NCBI RefSeq assembly: GCF_000275845.1
Contig: NW_006766941.1
Span: 112,760-176,759 of the forward strand
Length of the DNA: 64,000 bases
Direction: 5' to 3'
From: Dichomitus squalens LYAD-421 SS1
Lineage: Eukaryota > Basidiomycota > Agaricomycetes > Polyporales > Polyporaceae
Positions 45,849-57,677 of this stretch are shown here, one piece after another. Below the pieces are notes generated by a model. The model was not told where the DNA came from. It saw only the letters and a program-made list of their open reading frames with translations, and did no database searches. A program made the position numbers and the translations under genes. Position 1 is the first letter of the stretch. Each line of letters opens with the position of its first letter.

Positions 45849-46433
45849 TTTCAAGCCTTGGTTTGAGCTTCGTTTACTTCATCGCCGCTGGTGGTCATTG
45901 ACTCGCCTCCCGTGTGAGACCGTGCTGTAGAACTTCCGATGTGATGGCCCCACGTAGCGTCTTAAGTCGTTGGACACGCTCGGTGACGCCACCTTGGAAT
46001 GATGTCTGTGATTTTCGTGGGATGCGAGAAGTTCTGTTTGCAATACTACGGATACCATTGGCAGGATGAATGGACTTGGTGTCATCATGTAGACTATGTA
46101 GTGACATTATGTGGGACACCTCGTGGCTTCGAGGCTGGGCTCGTCTTACAGCATTGCTTTGTCAAGGAGACAAGCTATTCTAGCTCAGCCGCCGCCGCGC
46201 CACTGGCATGGTAGCCCATCTCTCGCCCTAGTTCATCGCACCTCTCAAAGCTAAATTAATCTTGGACAAATCTCCTGGCTGTTGCTATCAAACTACCAGC
46301 CTGGTGCGGTGCTCATTAGAGTTTTGAGCGGACAAAGTATATTGCTGGTGATACTCCGAATCTGTGGCCTTACAGCGTTACGAGGGTGTCATCCCACAAC
46401 GATCTGGTAGGTGATTTGTAGGCCCTACGCACG
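45849..46433. other. Intergenic, nothing recognised
   Basis: Convergent 3' flanks of BTB copy G and the glycosyltransferase gene. Short frames only. Confidence 0.4.
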
Positions 46434-48154
46434 CTACCAAAATCTATTGCTATTCGTCGGGAAGCTATTGGCTAGACGCATCATCACAGCAGTAGAGGTC
46501 AACGTTGAGAACTGTGGTGCAGCGTGAGCCGCCCCAATCAGCCGAAAGAAAAGGGGAATGGCTTACCCCATTGCCGATGAAGACTTGGGCACGCTGTGCG
46601 ATAAGCATGTCAACGGCCTGAGAAACGAACTTCTGGTCCCAATCGAGAACGAGATCCCGACTACTCGATATCATGTTCCATTCTCCTGCCGCCAGCAGCG
46701 CTTCCTTGAGCTCTTGAACGAACACAGGTCGGCCATTAGTCATGATGTAGAGCTGGTTGATCCCAGTTCCAGCGGGGCTTGTCCGGATCTCCGCAACTTT
46801 CTCCACAATCTCGCCGACAGTCGGATAGCATCGCCTGCGGTAGTGTTCGAAGTGATCAATAGTAGTTTCCCCGCCTTGTTTGGGAAGGACTACGAATTGG
46901 TCAGGCATGTCTTGGAAGTTCGTGACGCCGACGAAGCCGTCGGAATTCTGAGCGAGACGTGGGCAGTGCTGCTCGTAATCCCCACGACGAACATGGATAG
47001 CGAGAAGGCCTGGTATCGGAGAGTATCGTTCTGCGTTGGACGTGAACGGGTGGTCGGCTATTGTGGGCATGGACAATGTCTTGGGGATGATAAGCCCGCT
47101 ATTGTGATCGAAGGCACGTTCCACAAGCGAGGACCATCCGAAGTGGGTGATGATGGGGGAGGTCGAGAATGACGACCAGATGTCCTTCAGTGCCAGGCGT
47201 ACCCCCCAGGTCCTATACAGATCGTGAGCGCATGGACTCAGTGCAACCTTGTCGGATAGACTTACTCATAGTGCACATAGATTGGACCGGACTTCCTGGA
47301 CTCCTCAACGCACGGATCCTCGATTTCTCTGATTGTAGTCACCCACGCGTCCGTGACGAGCTCGGCCGAGAATTTGGAGACAAGATCGGCGTGAACTGCA
47401 TTGCGTGCAAGCTTGAGCTTTTTGGGGCAAACTTGGTCAAAGTATACTCTGCTGACTGCGGGGGATGCGTGAACATTGTCTGGGAATGGCTCCCCAACGA
47501 TCGGTCCTTCCCAGCGATGATCGGTTTGTGAATCATGGTCGCAGGATTGGAATAAGTACCTCGTATAAGTGCTGAATAAGGTATCTGCGAAGGAATCCAG
47601 TGCCCATTGTATTTGGAACATAACGACCCGTCATCGTTCCAAGTATAGTTGTCAAAGACAAAGCTTTGGGTGAATTGGAAGAGGTACGTTTGTGTGATTA
47701 GCGAGGGAGACGTACATTCTGCCAGCCCGATAAGCCAGGTAGGCATTCATCAGGTGCTCCTGTAGTGCATTTCCCCACCCAAGGCCTATGGTTACGGATG
47801 GATGAGAGGACATGGGGAAAACGTCAGCACGAGCACTGGTCACAAACTCCAGAAATGCACACCTCTCACATGCCCGGCGACAAAGAAAAATCTTTGTCCA
47901 TCTCCGGGACGGGTTTTCGACCAGTCATGTTGCGGAAGATGTAGCTCAGCTTCATGGTACTCCGTGTACAGCGGAGGGGCAAGCTCGGTAGGAGGGATGG
48001 CGATGAGCCCTGGCCGGCCTAGCTGTCGCCATGCGTACGCCCCAGAAACGACCAAGGCGAAGACTACGATGCCAACAAGGAAGTTCCTCCTCGTCACAGT
48101 AGGTTTGGAGTCGAAGCCAGATAGAAGAAATTCCCTAGAGTATCTTGGAAGCAT
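46434..48154 (-). CDS. O-fucosyltransferase-like type II membrane glycosyltransferase
   Basis: Six exons, 48154-47863, 47785-47716, 47663-47560, 47506-47266, 47212-46567 and 46511-46434, close in phase to 476 residues. A single membrane anchor at residues 24-42 (NFLVGIVVFALVVSGAYAW) with a short basic N-terminus predicts a Golgi type II topology. The lumenal part shows the GDP-fucose O-fucosyltransferase pattern: GLGWGNALQEHLMNAYLAYR, FVFDNYTWNDDGS, IPYSALIRGPIVGEPFP, the nucleotide-sugar motif LLAIHVRRGDYEQHC, YIMTNGRPVFVQELKEAL, and a final FIGNGFSTLTSTAVMMRL, DSNRFW-type end (here NSNRFW). Relatives are frequent in basidiomycetes. The actual acceptor is unknown and fucose donor use is inferred from the family only. 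Introns are 52-77 bp. Confidence 0.88.
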
Positions 48155-50537
48155 AATATGGTATGGGAATCGGGTTGAAAGCTGGGCGACGAGATACTAC
48201 CTCAGCTTATAGTATGAATTACTGGCGTCTGTTGGCTGATGGCTCTCGCAGTTCGCTCCAGTCAACAGACGGCAGGAAGCTCGTAACAGACCCTGGTGAT
48301 TCGGAAGCACCTTGCCTCGCACTGCCCATGAACAGACGGCTTCAGCCCGTAAGGCGCTGGCTATCTAGGCAGGTCTTCAGCATCGGGGTCAAGCCGCCCA
48401 ATGAGGTGGCTAATAACACTTCGTGCCACCTCACAGCTGCTGTAGGAGAAATTCGGCATCTATATCAAGCCTTTGTTGACTGGGACGGGTGCAAAGCGAG
48501 TGGGCTTACCCTGCTGCGATCTTGTTGAAGCTGTCGGACTCCGAGTCTAACGGCTTCGCGCCACTGCGAGCGTTCCGCTGGAGACGCTCATTGTTCTGTT
48601 GGCTATTGCGTGATGTCCGTAAGACATGTGTTCGATGGATTTAAAGTAATTAGTGGGTTGCTCTGGGAACAGCTGTTCCGAGAGTCGCTGAACAACATTG
48701 TCTGCCAGGATACTCCTGCAATCCATACCGCCACCTGCGGGAACTCTCCCACGGTCGTCAACCCATACGACGGACGGTCAGTTGCTTTCTGGGCGGGAAA
48801 CTAGCGTACAAAAATTCCCTTGGACACACCACAGCAACAGGATACTCCGGACTCCGGCAGACGAAGGGCAAAGGCATTGCTACCGGTAGCATCGCAGACA
48901 AAGGTTGAGGTCCGCGAGCGCCAGGAGGAGCTGCGCGCCCGACTAGTCGTCAGTACTTCAGTCTTGGAGAGGCCTTTAAGCGAGACAAGCTGTCCCGCTT
49001 GAGAGAGGATCGTTCGGCGTGCACATGAGTAAGTCGTGCCCAAGAAATTATATAGCAGGTGGAGCTGCTTCGGATCTACAAGAGCGGCTTCGGCGGAATG
49101 TTGCAAAACGGAAGGGTAGGTTGAGAACGTAGGCGATGAGGAGAGGATAGCTGAGGGAGAGCGAGCTAGTGCTTGCGCCGTCAAGATAAGGTGGACGAGC
49201 CCAAGTGCGTCAGGCGGTGAGGCGAGGTAGGATGCAGATAGCGACTAAGGTGTGAGGGAGTTAGGGGAGGAGAATACGGCGGTGGACAGCTTCGAGAGCT
49301 CTTCACGCGTTGAGCGCAGCTGTTCCGGGAGGCTCTCGTATTCGAGGGCCTGAACGTGCTGACGCGAGTTGCTCGCGCTCCCTGTTGCGCTCGGACGATA
49401 TGTGGCCCTCCTTTTGCCTCGTGATGTCTCTCGTCCTCTCCCGTTCCCGACCATGGCTCCTCTCCTTCTCTTTCTGCTTCCCCCTCCGCCCGTCCCACTC
49501 ACGATGTCGTTCTTGGTCTCGTTCGCGATCCCGATCTCGTTCCCTCTCCTTGTCGTGGTGCTTTCCAGATAACCGGCGTGACGGGTGCGAGCTAATGTGG
49601 TGACTTGACCATCTATATGAGGACCCGAAGGAGCCGTCCGCAAGGGTGGAAAATGCGTACCGGAGGAATCGACAAAGTCACAAAGGAATTCATGACGCTC
49701 TGACGGCGTGAAGGGAGTGAGTATCGGTGGCCTTTCTCGTGGGCGTGCGCTGGAACGGATGAAGGGTTCGGGCACATGCCTAGTAATTCACTCTGTTGTA
49801 TGCCGTTAATCCTAACGTTTCCTTTCAATTAAACGTGGCATATATGTCCACCATATACCTATAAACATTCAGAGTTGTATGAGTCGTCGATATGGCGATG
49901 GAGGACCATCCTTTGCAACCCCAATCAACCCCGCCCGTGCCTTCTTGCAGATCAGCAGTGACTACCGATAACACCCAATGCCTCGCAAGACCATCAAAAC
50001 TATCAAGGAGCAAGTTACTCACAATAACACGGTGTCTGGTGCCTCATGAGAAGGAGGTCCAGCATGCCCAAGAGACCTGCCACCCAAGCGCACCCCACGG
50101 TAGACGTCGTTGTTGCAGAGCAGACCGCCTTTTGACACAAAGCCCTCGGTAGCATATGTTCTTCAAAATTCCGACGGTTTTATGAAGAGCACACCATACT
50201 ATTCAGCCAACAGCGATGTCTGAGTTCAGGAGGGAGCTGGAAGAGCGGGAATGTCCGGAGTTCAATGCCAACGAGCTGGCGCAATTCGAGTCCAGTACCG
50301 TGCCTGTTCGTCGCATTGGTGAGCCAGAGTATGCAAGAATTAGGTGTTTCAGTTGAGCAGTCAAAGAGAGGTTGCCATCTGAAGGTCCCATGGGGAGTTT
50401 GAGAGGGGTAAGCGGGTAAATGCGCGAGACGGGGCGCGGCGCTCAGACAACAAGCGCGCTGTGTACTTAGATGATTCTGCACCGTCCAGCAGCCACCCAC
50501 GTCCTACAACATCCTCAGACCATCAATCAAGTCTGTC
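48155..50537. other. Long stretch without a confident gene
   Basis: Candidates seen but not called: minus-strand frames at 48801-49184 (127 codons) and 49245-49775 (176 codons, starting MPEPFIRSSARPRERPP, Arg/Ser-rich), neither resembling a family. At 50218-50320 a forward frame begins MSEFRRELEERECPEFNA and ends at a good donor GTGAGC. It could be an extra 5' exon or leader ORF for the NWD gene, but I could not join it in frame to the next exon. Confidence 0.35.
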
Positions 50538-53500
50538 ATGCGCAAGTTCAAGAGCAAGTGGCGCAAACATATCAAACTATCTTCTCAACCATCTACGGAC
50601 GAAGCCAGAGGCGCGTCGATCAATGCGATATCTGCAGGTGTCGGTCGCACAGAGGTCGTTCCTCAGGCTTCGAGCAAGGTGAGTTTGACTTCGTAAATAA
50701 CTTTACTGTCTGCCTGGAATTGACTGGACGTCTCATTCAAGGAAACGCAGAACGCAGCTCCCACCACAAGCCCCGCTGAGGATGTCGCCCAAATAAGGAC
50801 AGCCGTCGACGACGGTCGCACAGCATTGGCCCCTCTTAGCTCACCCGATACAATCGTAGCCAAAGGGGCAACAGCCATCCAATCGACGACAGAATCTGTT
50901 GGAAGTGCGTACGAGCTGTGGAAGCCCGTGTTGGAGAAAGTGGACACGTTTGCATCGCTTGTTGAAAGCATTGGAGATGTGCGTCAATTCCTGTCCTTTA
51001 TCGAGTCTCGGTCATGCTCAATATAATGTTCAGCTCCATCCCTACGCTAAGATAGCATCTACTGTCCTCCTTTCGGTGGTGATGGTACGCTGTCTCCGCT
51101 CATCATTCTGTTCCCGCTGCGGCTCTGACTCATACCCTTTAGCCTGTAATTGATCAGAACAAACGTGACGAGGCCATGGGCAATCTTCCCAAAGCGATGG
51201 ACGACCTCTATGGACTCGTGAACAAGACCGGTCGCTTTACTGACTTGGACGAATATCGCAAAAGGCTGCTCAAGGATATGTCGAAGAAGACACAGGAGTG
51301 CGCTGAGTTCATCCAGGACGAGGCTCGTTTCACGAATTTCTGTGCGGATGTCCCTCGCTGAGTTCTTGTTATGATGCGTACTGAAGTTGCACTCCAGGGA
51401 TCCGAACGGGAAGCAATGTCATATCGGGTTCACGCGTAGACGAGAAAGTACGCGAATTCACAGAGGCTTTCGTGGACCTTCGCAGGCGATTTACCGAAGG
51501 GGGGATGCTTGAAACTGAGATCCGCGTGGCGAATCTCGCAGACCTGAGTATGTCTTCATCACTTGCTATGACCCTCGTTCTCACCGACGGCTCAAGGCAT
51601 AACCAACAACTTGCCCTATGTTCGCGGTGCAGGACTCGATTCAGGCAGAGCTTGTCTCGAGGGTACGCGCGTGAAGACGTTGGGTGTGCTCCGAGAGTGG
51701 GTCAACAATCCCAAGTCCGATGCCCCCCGAGTTCTCTTCCTTCTCGGCGGTGCCGGAACCGGGAAGTCTTCCGTCGCCCATTCCATTGGCGTATACTTGG
51801 GGACTCGTCGTCGCCTTGGCTCATTCTTTGGCTTCAACCGTGCCTTCCAAGCGGACCGTCCTCTGACCTCAGTATTCAGCACGATCGCGCACGATCTCGC
51901 GAACTGGAATTCTGACTTCCGATGTGCACTCGCCGCCGTCCTCCATGATGAGGGCCATCTCATAGGGTCAGTCGACATCGCTAAGCAGTGGGAGGGGCTT
52001 ATTCTCAAGCCACTCAAGACCGTTACCTTAGTGCGGCCGGTACTTCTTGTCATCGACGCGTTCGATGAAAGTAGCTCCGCGGACGCGCCCGAGCGTCGTC
52101 TACTACTGAAGCATCTCACGGAGGGTTCTGGAAAACTTCCTCCCAACTTCCGCATCCTCATTACATCCCGTCCCGAGCACGATGTCATGCGCGTCGTGGG
52201 TCGCTCAAATGACGATCACCTGCGCTTGAGCCATATGATCCTTGACGACAACAAGGACGAGGCGATGCCCGACATCGAGTGCTACGTGCGCCACACACTT
52301 GCTCCAGACGATCCGGAATTCGAGGAACCCCTAGACAGTACGGACGTTCGAGAGCTGGCTGCCAAGGCGGAGGGTCTGTTCCAATGGGCGGCAACGGCTT
52401 GCCGGGCTATCCTTCAGAAGCCAGCCGGTCGCCCCTTGAAGCGACGGTTCGATTTGTTTATGATCGCAGTGTCGCAAGGTGGTGTTTCTTCCCTCGATGG
52501 CCTCTACCGAACAATTCTGGAGGACCTCTTCGCGTCGGACGACCAATATCTCATGGAACAGTTTCGTTCCGTGATGGCCCAGATGCTCTGCGCCTCCTCT
52601 CCGCTGTCGGTCGAATCCCTCGCGGAGATATGTCGTCTCGCGACCGGTGCACAGGAGGACGAGGTCAACGTCCTTGTGAAGGACATGGGCTCCCTTCTCT
52701 CGGGGATATATATCAAGAAATCCCCCATCCGTCCGCACCACACGTCGTTCCGCGACTTCTTGACCGACAAGGGTAGAAGTAAGGAATGGTTCGTCGACTT
52801 GGCGGCAGGGCATCCTGTCATGGCGCTTGGTTGCTTCCGCGTCATGAATAATCGACTGTCCTTCAACATCTGCCGTTTGAAGACGTCCCACACCCTCAAC
52901 CGTGACATTGCTGATCTAGAAGCTCGCCTCTCCATCTCCGTCCCTCAAAGTCTGTCCTACGCGGCATGCAACTGGAAGGACCACCTCGCTACCACCCATC
53001 CACCTGACCTGCAACAAGAACTGAGCAGGTTCTTGCGAGACAAGCTTCTCTTCTGGTTCGAATTGCTCAGTCTCCTCAAGTCTATCAATCGCGCCGCCCC
53101 TTCCTTGGAAGCAGCACTCAAGGGCTATGACGTGAGTTTGGTCGTTGTACTTGACTCATCTGCATTGTGATCTGACTCGCGGCTATCATAGGACGCCGAA
53201 AGCGATTCATCGAAGGAGCTATTACTTGATGCGATCTCCTTCATCCGACGGTTTGCCAATGCCATAGCCCAGTCCGCTCCTCATGTCTACATGTCAGCTC
53301 TGCCTTTCTCTCCAGCTTTCTCTAGGGTCCGGACCAATTATCTTCCACGTTTCCCCTTTCTTCCTTTCGTCGATCGCGTTCGTAACGGTTGGCCACAGGA
53401 TCAGGCAATCCTCTCGAGGCACACAGCCGCCATCCGTTCCGTGGCTTACTCCCCTGATGGTCGGCGCATTGTGTCAGGATCGGCGGACACGACACTGCGA

Positions 53501-55519
53501 GCATGGGATGCGGAGACAGGCGAAGCTATCTGTGAGCTGTCTTGTGGCTGCCAGGTTCTTGGGCTTGCTTTCTCGCCAGATGGCCGTCACGTCGCTGCAG
53601 CGCTCTCTGATTCCACGGTGAGGATATGGGACCCCATGACAGGGGAGGTTGTTGGTGAACCTCTACGGGGCCATCCGCGTTCAGTATGGTGTGTCGCGTA
53701 CTCTCCAGATGGACTTCGCCTTGTGTCTGGCGATGATGACGGTCGTATTTGTGTTTGGTTGACGCAAACGCTCGGGATGGCTAATCAGTCTATCCATGAC
53801 CATGCATCCTGCGTTCGCTGTGTCGCCTTCTCTCCGAATAGTCAATACATCGCGTCGGGATCCCATGATCACGTAGTGCGGGTCTGGGACACCATAGAAG
53901 GACAAGCTGTGGGGAAGCCCTTCGTAGGCCATACGGATCGGGTCACTTCTGTCCTATTCTCCGTGGACGGTCTTCGGATTGTGTCCGGGTCGCGGGACTC
54001 GACAATCCGGATCTGGGACTTTGAGACACAACAGATGTCAAGAACCATATCCCACGACCTTCTGGATCCTGTAGAGTGTCTCTCACTCTCTCGCAACGGC
54101 AGGCGTATTGCCTCTGGATCTGAGAATGGTCGCGTTCTCATATGGGATATGGAAACATACGGGGTTGTCAGGGGGCCATTTGTTGGGCACAGCGACGCCG
54201 TAGAGGCTGTTAGCTTTTCACCTGACGGTCACCACGTCGTGTCCGGCTCGCCCGATGGGACGATACGGATATGGTCCGTAGATGAGAGCATGAGCGTGGA
54301 AAGCCCTGGTGATGTCTCTTCTGAGTGGCCAGATTCTGCCCTCACGAGCTCCGTGACCTCACTCGCGTACTCACCTGACGGACGCCGGATTATATCGGGC
54401 TCTGAAGATGGCACCATCAACGTGTGGGATGCGGACGCTGGTAAATCCATCGGTGGGCATCTGAAGGGTCATTCCGACTTCATAACTCGCGTCAGGTTCT
54501 CTCCAGATGGCACTCGCTTTGTTTCCGCCTCATTGGATTCCACCCTTTGTGTATGGGACTCGACTACGCTCCGACCGCTCGGAGAGCTACATGGCAATAC
54601 GGGCTGGATATGTGACGTTGATTACTCCCCAGACGGCCGCCGGATTGTCTCGTGTGACCGCATTATTCGCATATGGGATGCCGAGACATACGAGTGTCTC
54701 GTCAGGGCTTTGGTCGAGCATGAAGGTTATGTCAACTGCATCGCTTGGTCACCGGATTGCAAGCGCATCGCATCCGGCTCGGACGATGGGATAGTGCAGG
54801 TGTGGGATGCGGAGACGGGGCGCGCTGTTGGCGAGCCTTTCAGCGGCCACGAAGGCTGCGTCAACTCTGTTTCGTGGTCTAAGGACGGCCGGCATGTGAT
54901 GTCATCTGGCAGGGATGGCACGATCAGATTCTGGAATTTGGAGAGATGGGCACCAGCAGGCGAGCCTTTACACGGCCACACAGGCCATGTTCACCATTCG
55001 ACATATCCTCCGGACAAACAACGGATCGTGTCTTGGGGCGAGGACCGGACGATACGGATGTGGGACGCACAGACGGGGGAGTCTGTTGGGGAAGGCCTGT
55101 CCAATCCATTCGGAAGGATCGATTCCCTCGCGCTCTCTTCGGATGGTCGCCATATCGCATCAAGTTCAGAGATGTTCATCGTTGTTTGGGATGTGAATGC
55201 TTTCACAGGCAAGTAGCGTTTGTTCTCTTCTCGCTTTTAGGCTAAACGTAGAGATACCTCTCAAGGTCCCCCGGGAGTTCATCCCTCCTTAATCAACTTC
55301 AAGGCTACAGCAAGCTCATCTGAAGACCCGTCTGCCAGTGCGCTCTCAACTCCTCCGGGGTACAAGGAGTGGGACGGTTGGGTCATGGAAAAGAACGATA
55401 ATCTTGTGATATGGGTGCCGGACGAGTATCGAGGACATGTGTTGTGGCGAGGGATGCTCTTCTTCGTTGGGCGTGAGGCACTCACCATCGACTTCGCAAA
55501 TGCTAGCTACCAAATATAG
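50538..55519 (+). CDS. NWD-type STAND protein: N-terminal helical domain, NACHT NTPase, 14 WD40 repeats
   Basis: An NLR-like signal-transduction NTPase. Eight exons, 50538-50678, 50742-50978, 51034-51084, 51143-51341, 51398-51547, 51597-53131, 53192-55208 and 55254-55519, close in phase to 1,531 residues. A basic, disordered N-terminus leads into a helical domain of the agaricomycete type (YELWKPVLEKVDTFASLVES, LHPYAKIASTVLLSVV, EAMGNLPKAMDDLYGL). The NACHT core has P-loop GGAGTGKSS at 310-318, Walker B VLLVIDAFDE near 409-417 and sensor-like FRILITSRPEHDV. A winged-helix region follows (LSVESLAEICRLATGAQEDE, HTSFRDFLTDKGR). From about residue 845 there are 14 WD40 repeats (type AYSPDGRRIVSGSADTTLRA), enough for two seven-bladed propellers, then a C-terminal module (GWVMEKNDNLVIWVPDEYRG). 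The last intron needs a GC donor (GCAAGT). Without it the protein ends at 55216. Confidence 0.92.
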
Positions 55520-56321
55520 GGGGCGAAATGTTGTTAGCCCCAAATCACCGCTTCAGTCTTGCTGGCCCAGCTACTCTTCATGACATGTATCCTTCCTCGT
55601 TGACTTTTCTTCCAAATCCCGGCCCCGTAGTAGTGCGTCGAACACCTAGCTGAGAACCTTGTAACGGTGTGACTGAATGTATGTACTTAGATGTGTCGGA
55701 GGACCCTTGATAATAGGACTACTTCACGTGATAAGCGTGGTATAAAGCGTCACGGCCTTCAGCGTACCTCCAGAGGACTGGCACACACCGCGGGATGCGC
55801 CACGCTATGCAGGTGAATAGATACCGCCCTTTTCGCGCCTATGAACTAAGCGCCGAAGTTAGAGATAAGGGATGTACTTACGCACAGGTATCTTAAGCTT
55901 CTCTACACGATCCTAAGAAGGATACACATACCGATGACCTTGCCCCGGGCCGTCCGAAACTTTCATCGAGATGGCAATCCCGGCAAGACTATATGGTCAT
56001 TGCAGCCATGGAGATATCAATATCCGGAATAGGAACTTGAAGGAACTTTTACTTAGCGTCAGCCTCGTTGTTAGTCCCGGTAGTAAGCAGTCCCAACACC
56101 CATGAGCTGTGGCAAGCGAGCGAATACATCATCGCATTCCTGGAGTAGATACACTAGGATCTCCATATCGTCACGCCTGTGCTTGGACTCTCCAATGATG
56201 AGCCTACTGAGCAGCATCGGTGAAGCGAGTTGACGACCTCGCAGCGGTGAATATCTATGATAGACAGAGCGTAGACTTGCTCAACACGAAGGTAGACCTG
56301 CCGCTTCAATTCAGCTCTGAA
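55520..56321. other. Intergenic, nothing recognised
   Basis: No open frame of note, RNA gene or repeat. Near 56195-56215 the words CTCCAATGATGAGCCTACTGAGCAG resemble GAGGATGAGCCTACTGAGCAG in the adjoining BTB gene (56800-56820), so a scrap of that gene may have been duplicated here. Confidence 0.4.
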
Positions 56322-57677
56322 TCACCATAAAAGATAAGGCACCGTACCGTATGGACCCTCGTACCAGCCCAACTTCGTCTCGGTGTTCCATCGCTTCTTC
56401 TCTACATACGATAGCAGATGACGATATGGGATACTACGGACGCAATTCATCTCCGGCACATAGCGGTCGTATACTGATACAGAGGAGAAAGACAGACGAG
56501 CTAGGTGATCTGCGCACATCACGGCTTCGTCTTTCCAACCTTGCTCCACAGCCGCGAAGTAGAAGCGCAATGGGTTTGCTTCTGAGACTTTCTGCCAGAG
56601 GCCTCGCAGAATCTGCTCCGCCTTGGCCATCTCATATCTGTGCGCGGCAGAAAGGACGGCGAGGAACACGTCGGGTTTGAAGACTTGAGGATGGGCGACT
56701 GGATAGCAAAGACGGAGCAGGATGTCCAGGACAACACCGCACTCCTGAGCGCGATACACGGGGATCTCAATACCGTCAGATGTGTACTTGAGCTCTTCGA
56801 GGATGAGCCTACTGAGCAGTATTGGTGAAGCGAAGGCCAGGATATTGCGATGGACGTAGAAATCGAATTCGTCGTGAGAGCGGAAAATGAGATCTCCTGT
56901 TGCATGGGAGAATGGCTCGAACCCAGATAGGCCATCAACGGTCGCGCCCACAGGAATGGAACTGGCTGTGCTCGGTGGGAGACGGCAAAATGGCTCAATG
57001 CCATCGAATCTGACAATATAATAATAACTTGGCGTTGAGTTGACACTAGCACCCTTCCTCTTCTTCTTCCCCGGGCCTGCCCGTGGTTCAGAACAGGCCA
57101 CACGAGAACGATAGAGCTGCAGGAGACGGAAGTAGGCTCCCGCGCTGATATCATCAAGCACGGGGTAGGTATCCTCGCTCCAGGTTTTCCCCATGATGAC
57201 GGCAGCTTCAGCGGCAGACTTGGCCTCTTCTTCCAGGTGGAAGACACAAGCAACAGAGTATACACCAAGTGGGTCTACGTCGAGGCATTGCGGTGCCATT
57301 AGGGACACCTTCATCTGATCGATGACGGCAGGAGCATCGTACTTCACTCCGGCGGCGAGGACCCTACGGATGTGGTCCACCGACGTCAGCTTCGGGTTGA
57401 TTACGGGATAGCAGATCCGCAAGAATGCATCCATAGTCTCGCTGTCCTCCGCTACCGGGATCGCCTCTCTTGCCTCGTTCAGAGGTTCAGGGATTGACAG
57501 CAAATCCTTGAACGTGCCGCTTCCAAGGGCGAGGATGGTCTTGTGGACGCGAAACTCCACGTTGTCACTGGTCCGAATCATGACATCGGCACTGTCCTCG
57601 TTGAATGGATGCGTGGCACGCTGCACTGCGGGTACGAGTGCGGGTGGCTGTTCAGACTCGCTCCTGAACAGGCTCAT
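56322..57677 (-). CDS. Double BTB/POZ domain protein, short form (outlying copy H)
   Basis: 451 codons from ATG 57677 (MSLFRSESEQPPALVPAV). The first BTB is about residues 22-120 (HPFNEDSADVMIRTSDNVEF, HKTILALGSGTFKDLLS, AFLRICYPVINPKL, LAAGVKYDAPAV). A helical part follows (GVYSVACVFHLEEEAKSA), then a basic loop (GPGKKKRKGAS) and a second BTB from about 255 (PFSHATGDLIFRSHDEFDF, HRNILAFASPILLSRLI, LLRLCYPVAHPQVF, VLSAAHRYEMAKAEQ). The C-terminal helices of copies A-E are absent. A 45-bp intron starting GTGCCT at about 56370 and ending GGCAG at about 56326 would join to a last exon beginning VYLRVE, like the family's V-x-L-K end, so the true stop may lie further downstream on this strand. Closest to copy F in layout. 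Confidence 0.82.
   Translation of the reverse strand: MSLFRSESEQPPALVPAVQRATHPFNEDSADVMIRTSDNVEFRVHKTILALGSGTFKDLLSIPEPLNEAREAIPVAEDSETMDAFLRICYPVINPKLTSVDHIRRVLAAGVKYDAPAVIDQMKVSLMAPQCLDVDPLGVYSVACVFHLEEEAKSAAEAAVIMGKTWSEDTYPVLDDISAGAYFRLLQLYRSRVACSEPRAGPGKKKRKGASVNSTPSYYYIVRFDGIEPFCRLPPSTASSIPVGATVDGLSGFEPFSHATGDLIFRSHDEFDFYVHRNILAFASPILLSRLILEELKYTSDGIEIPVYRAQECGVVLDILLRLCYPVAHPQVFKPDVFLAVLSAAHRYEMAKAEQILRGLWQKVSEANPLRFYFAAVEQGWKDEAVMCADHLARLSFSSVSVYDRYVPEMNCVRSIPYRHLLSYVEKKRWNTETKLGWYEGPYGTVPYLLW

Noticed and set aside
49310..49603. Arg/Ser dipeptide-rich forward frame suggesting an SR protein
   Set aside because: The run is short, lacks an RRM domain and lies over another open frame on the minus strand; low-complexity DNA is the simpler explanation.
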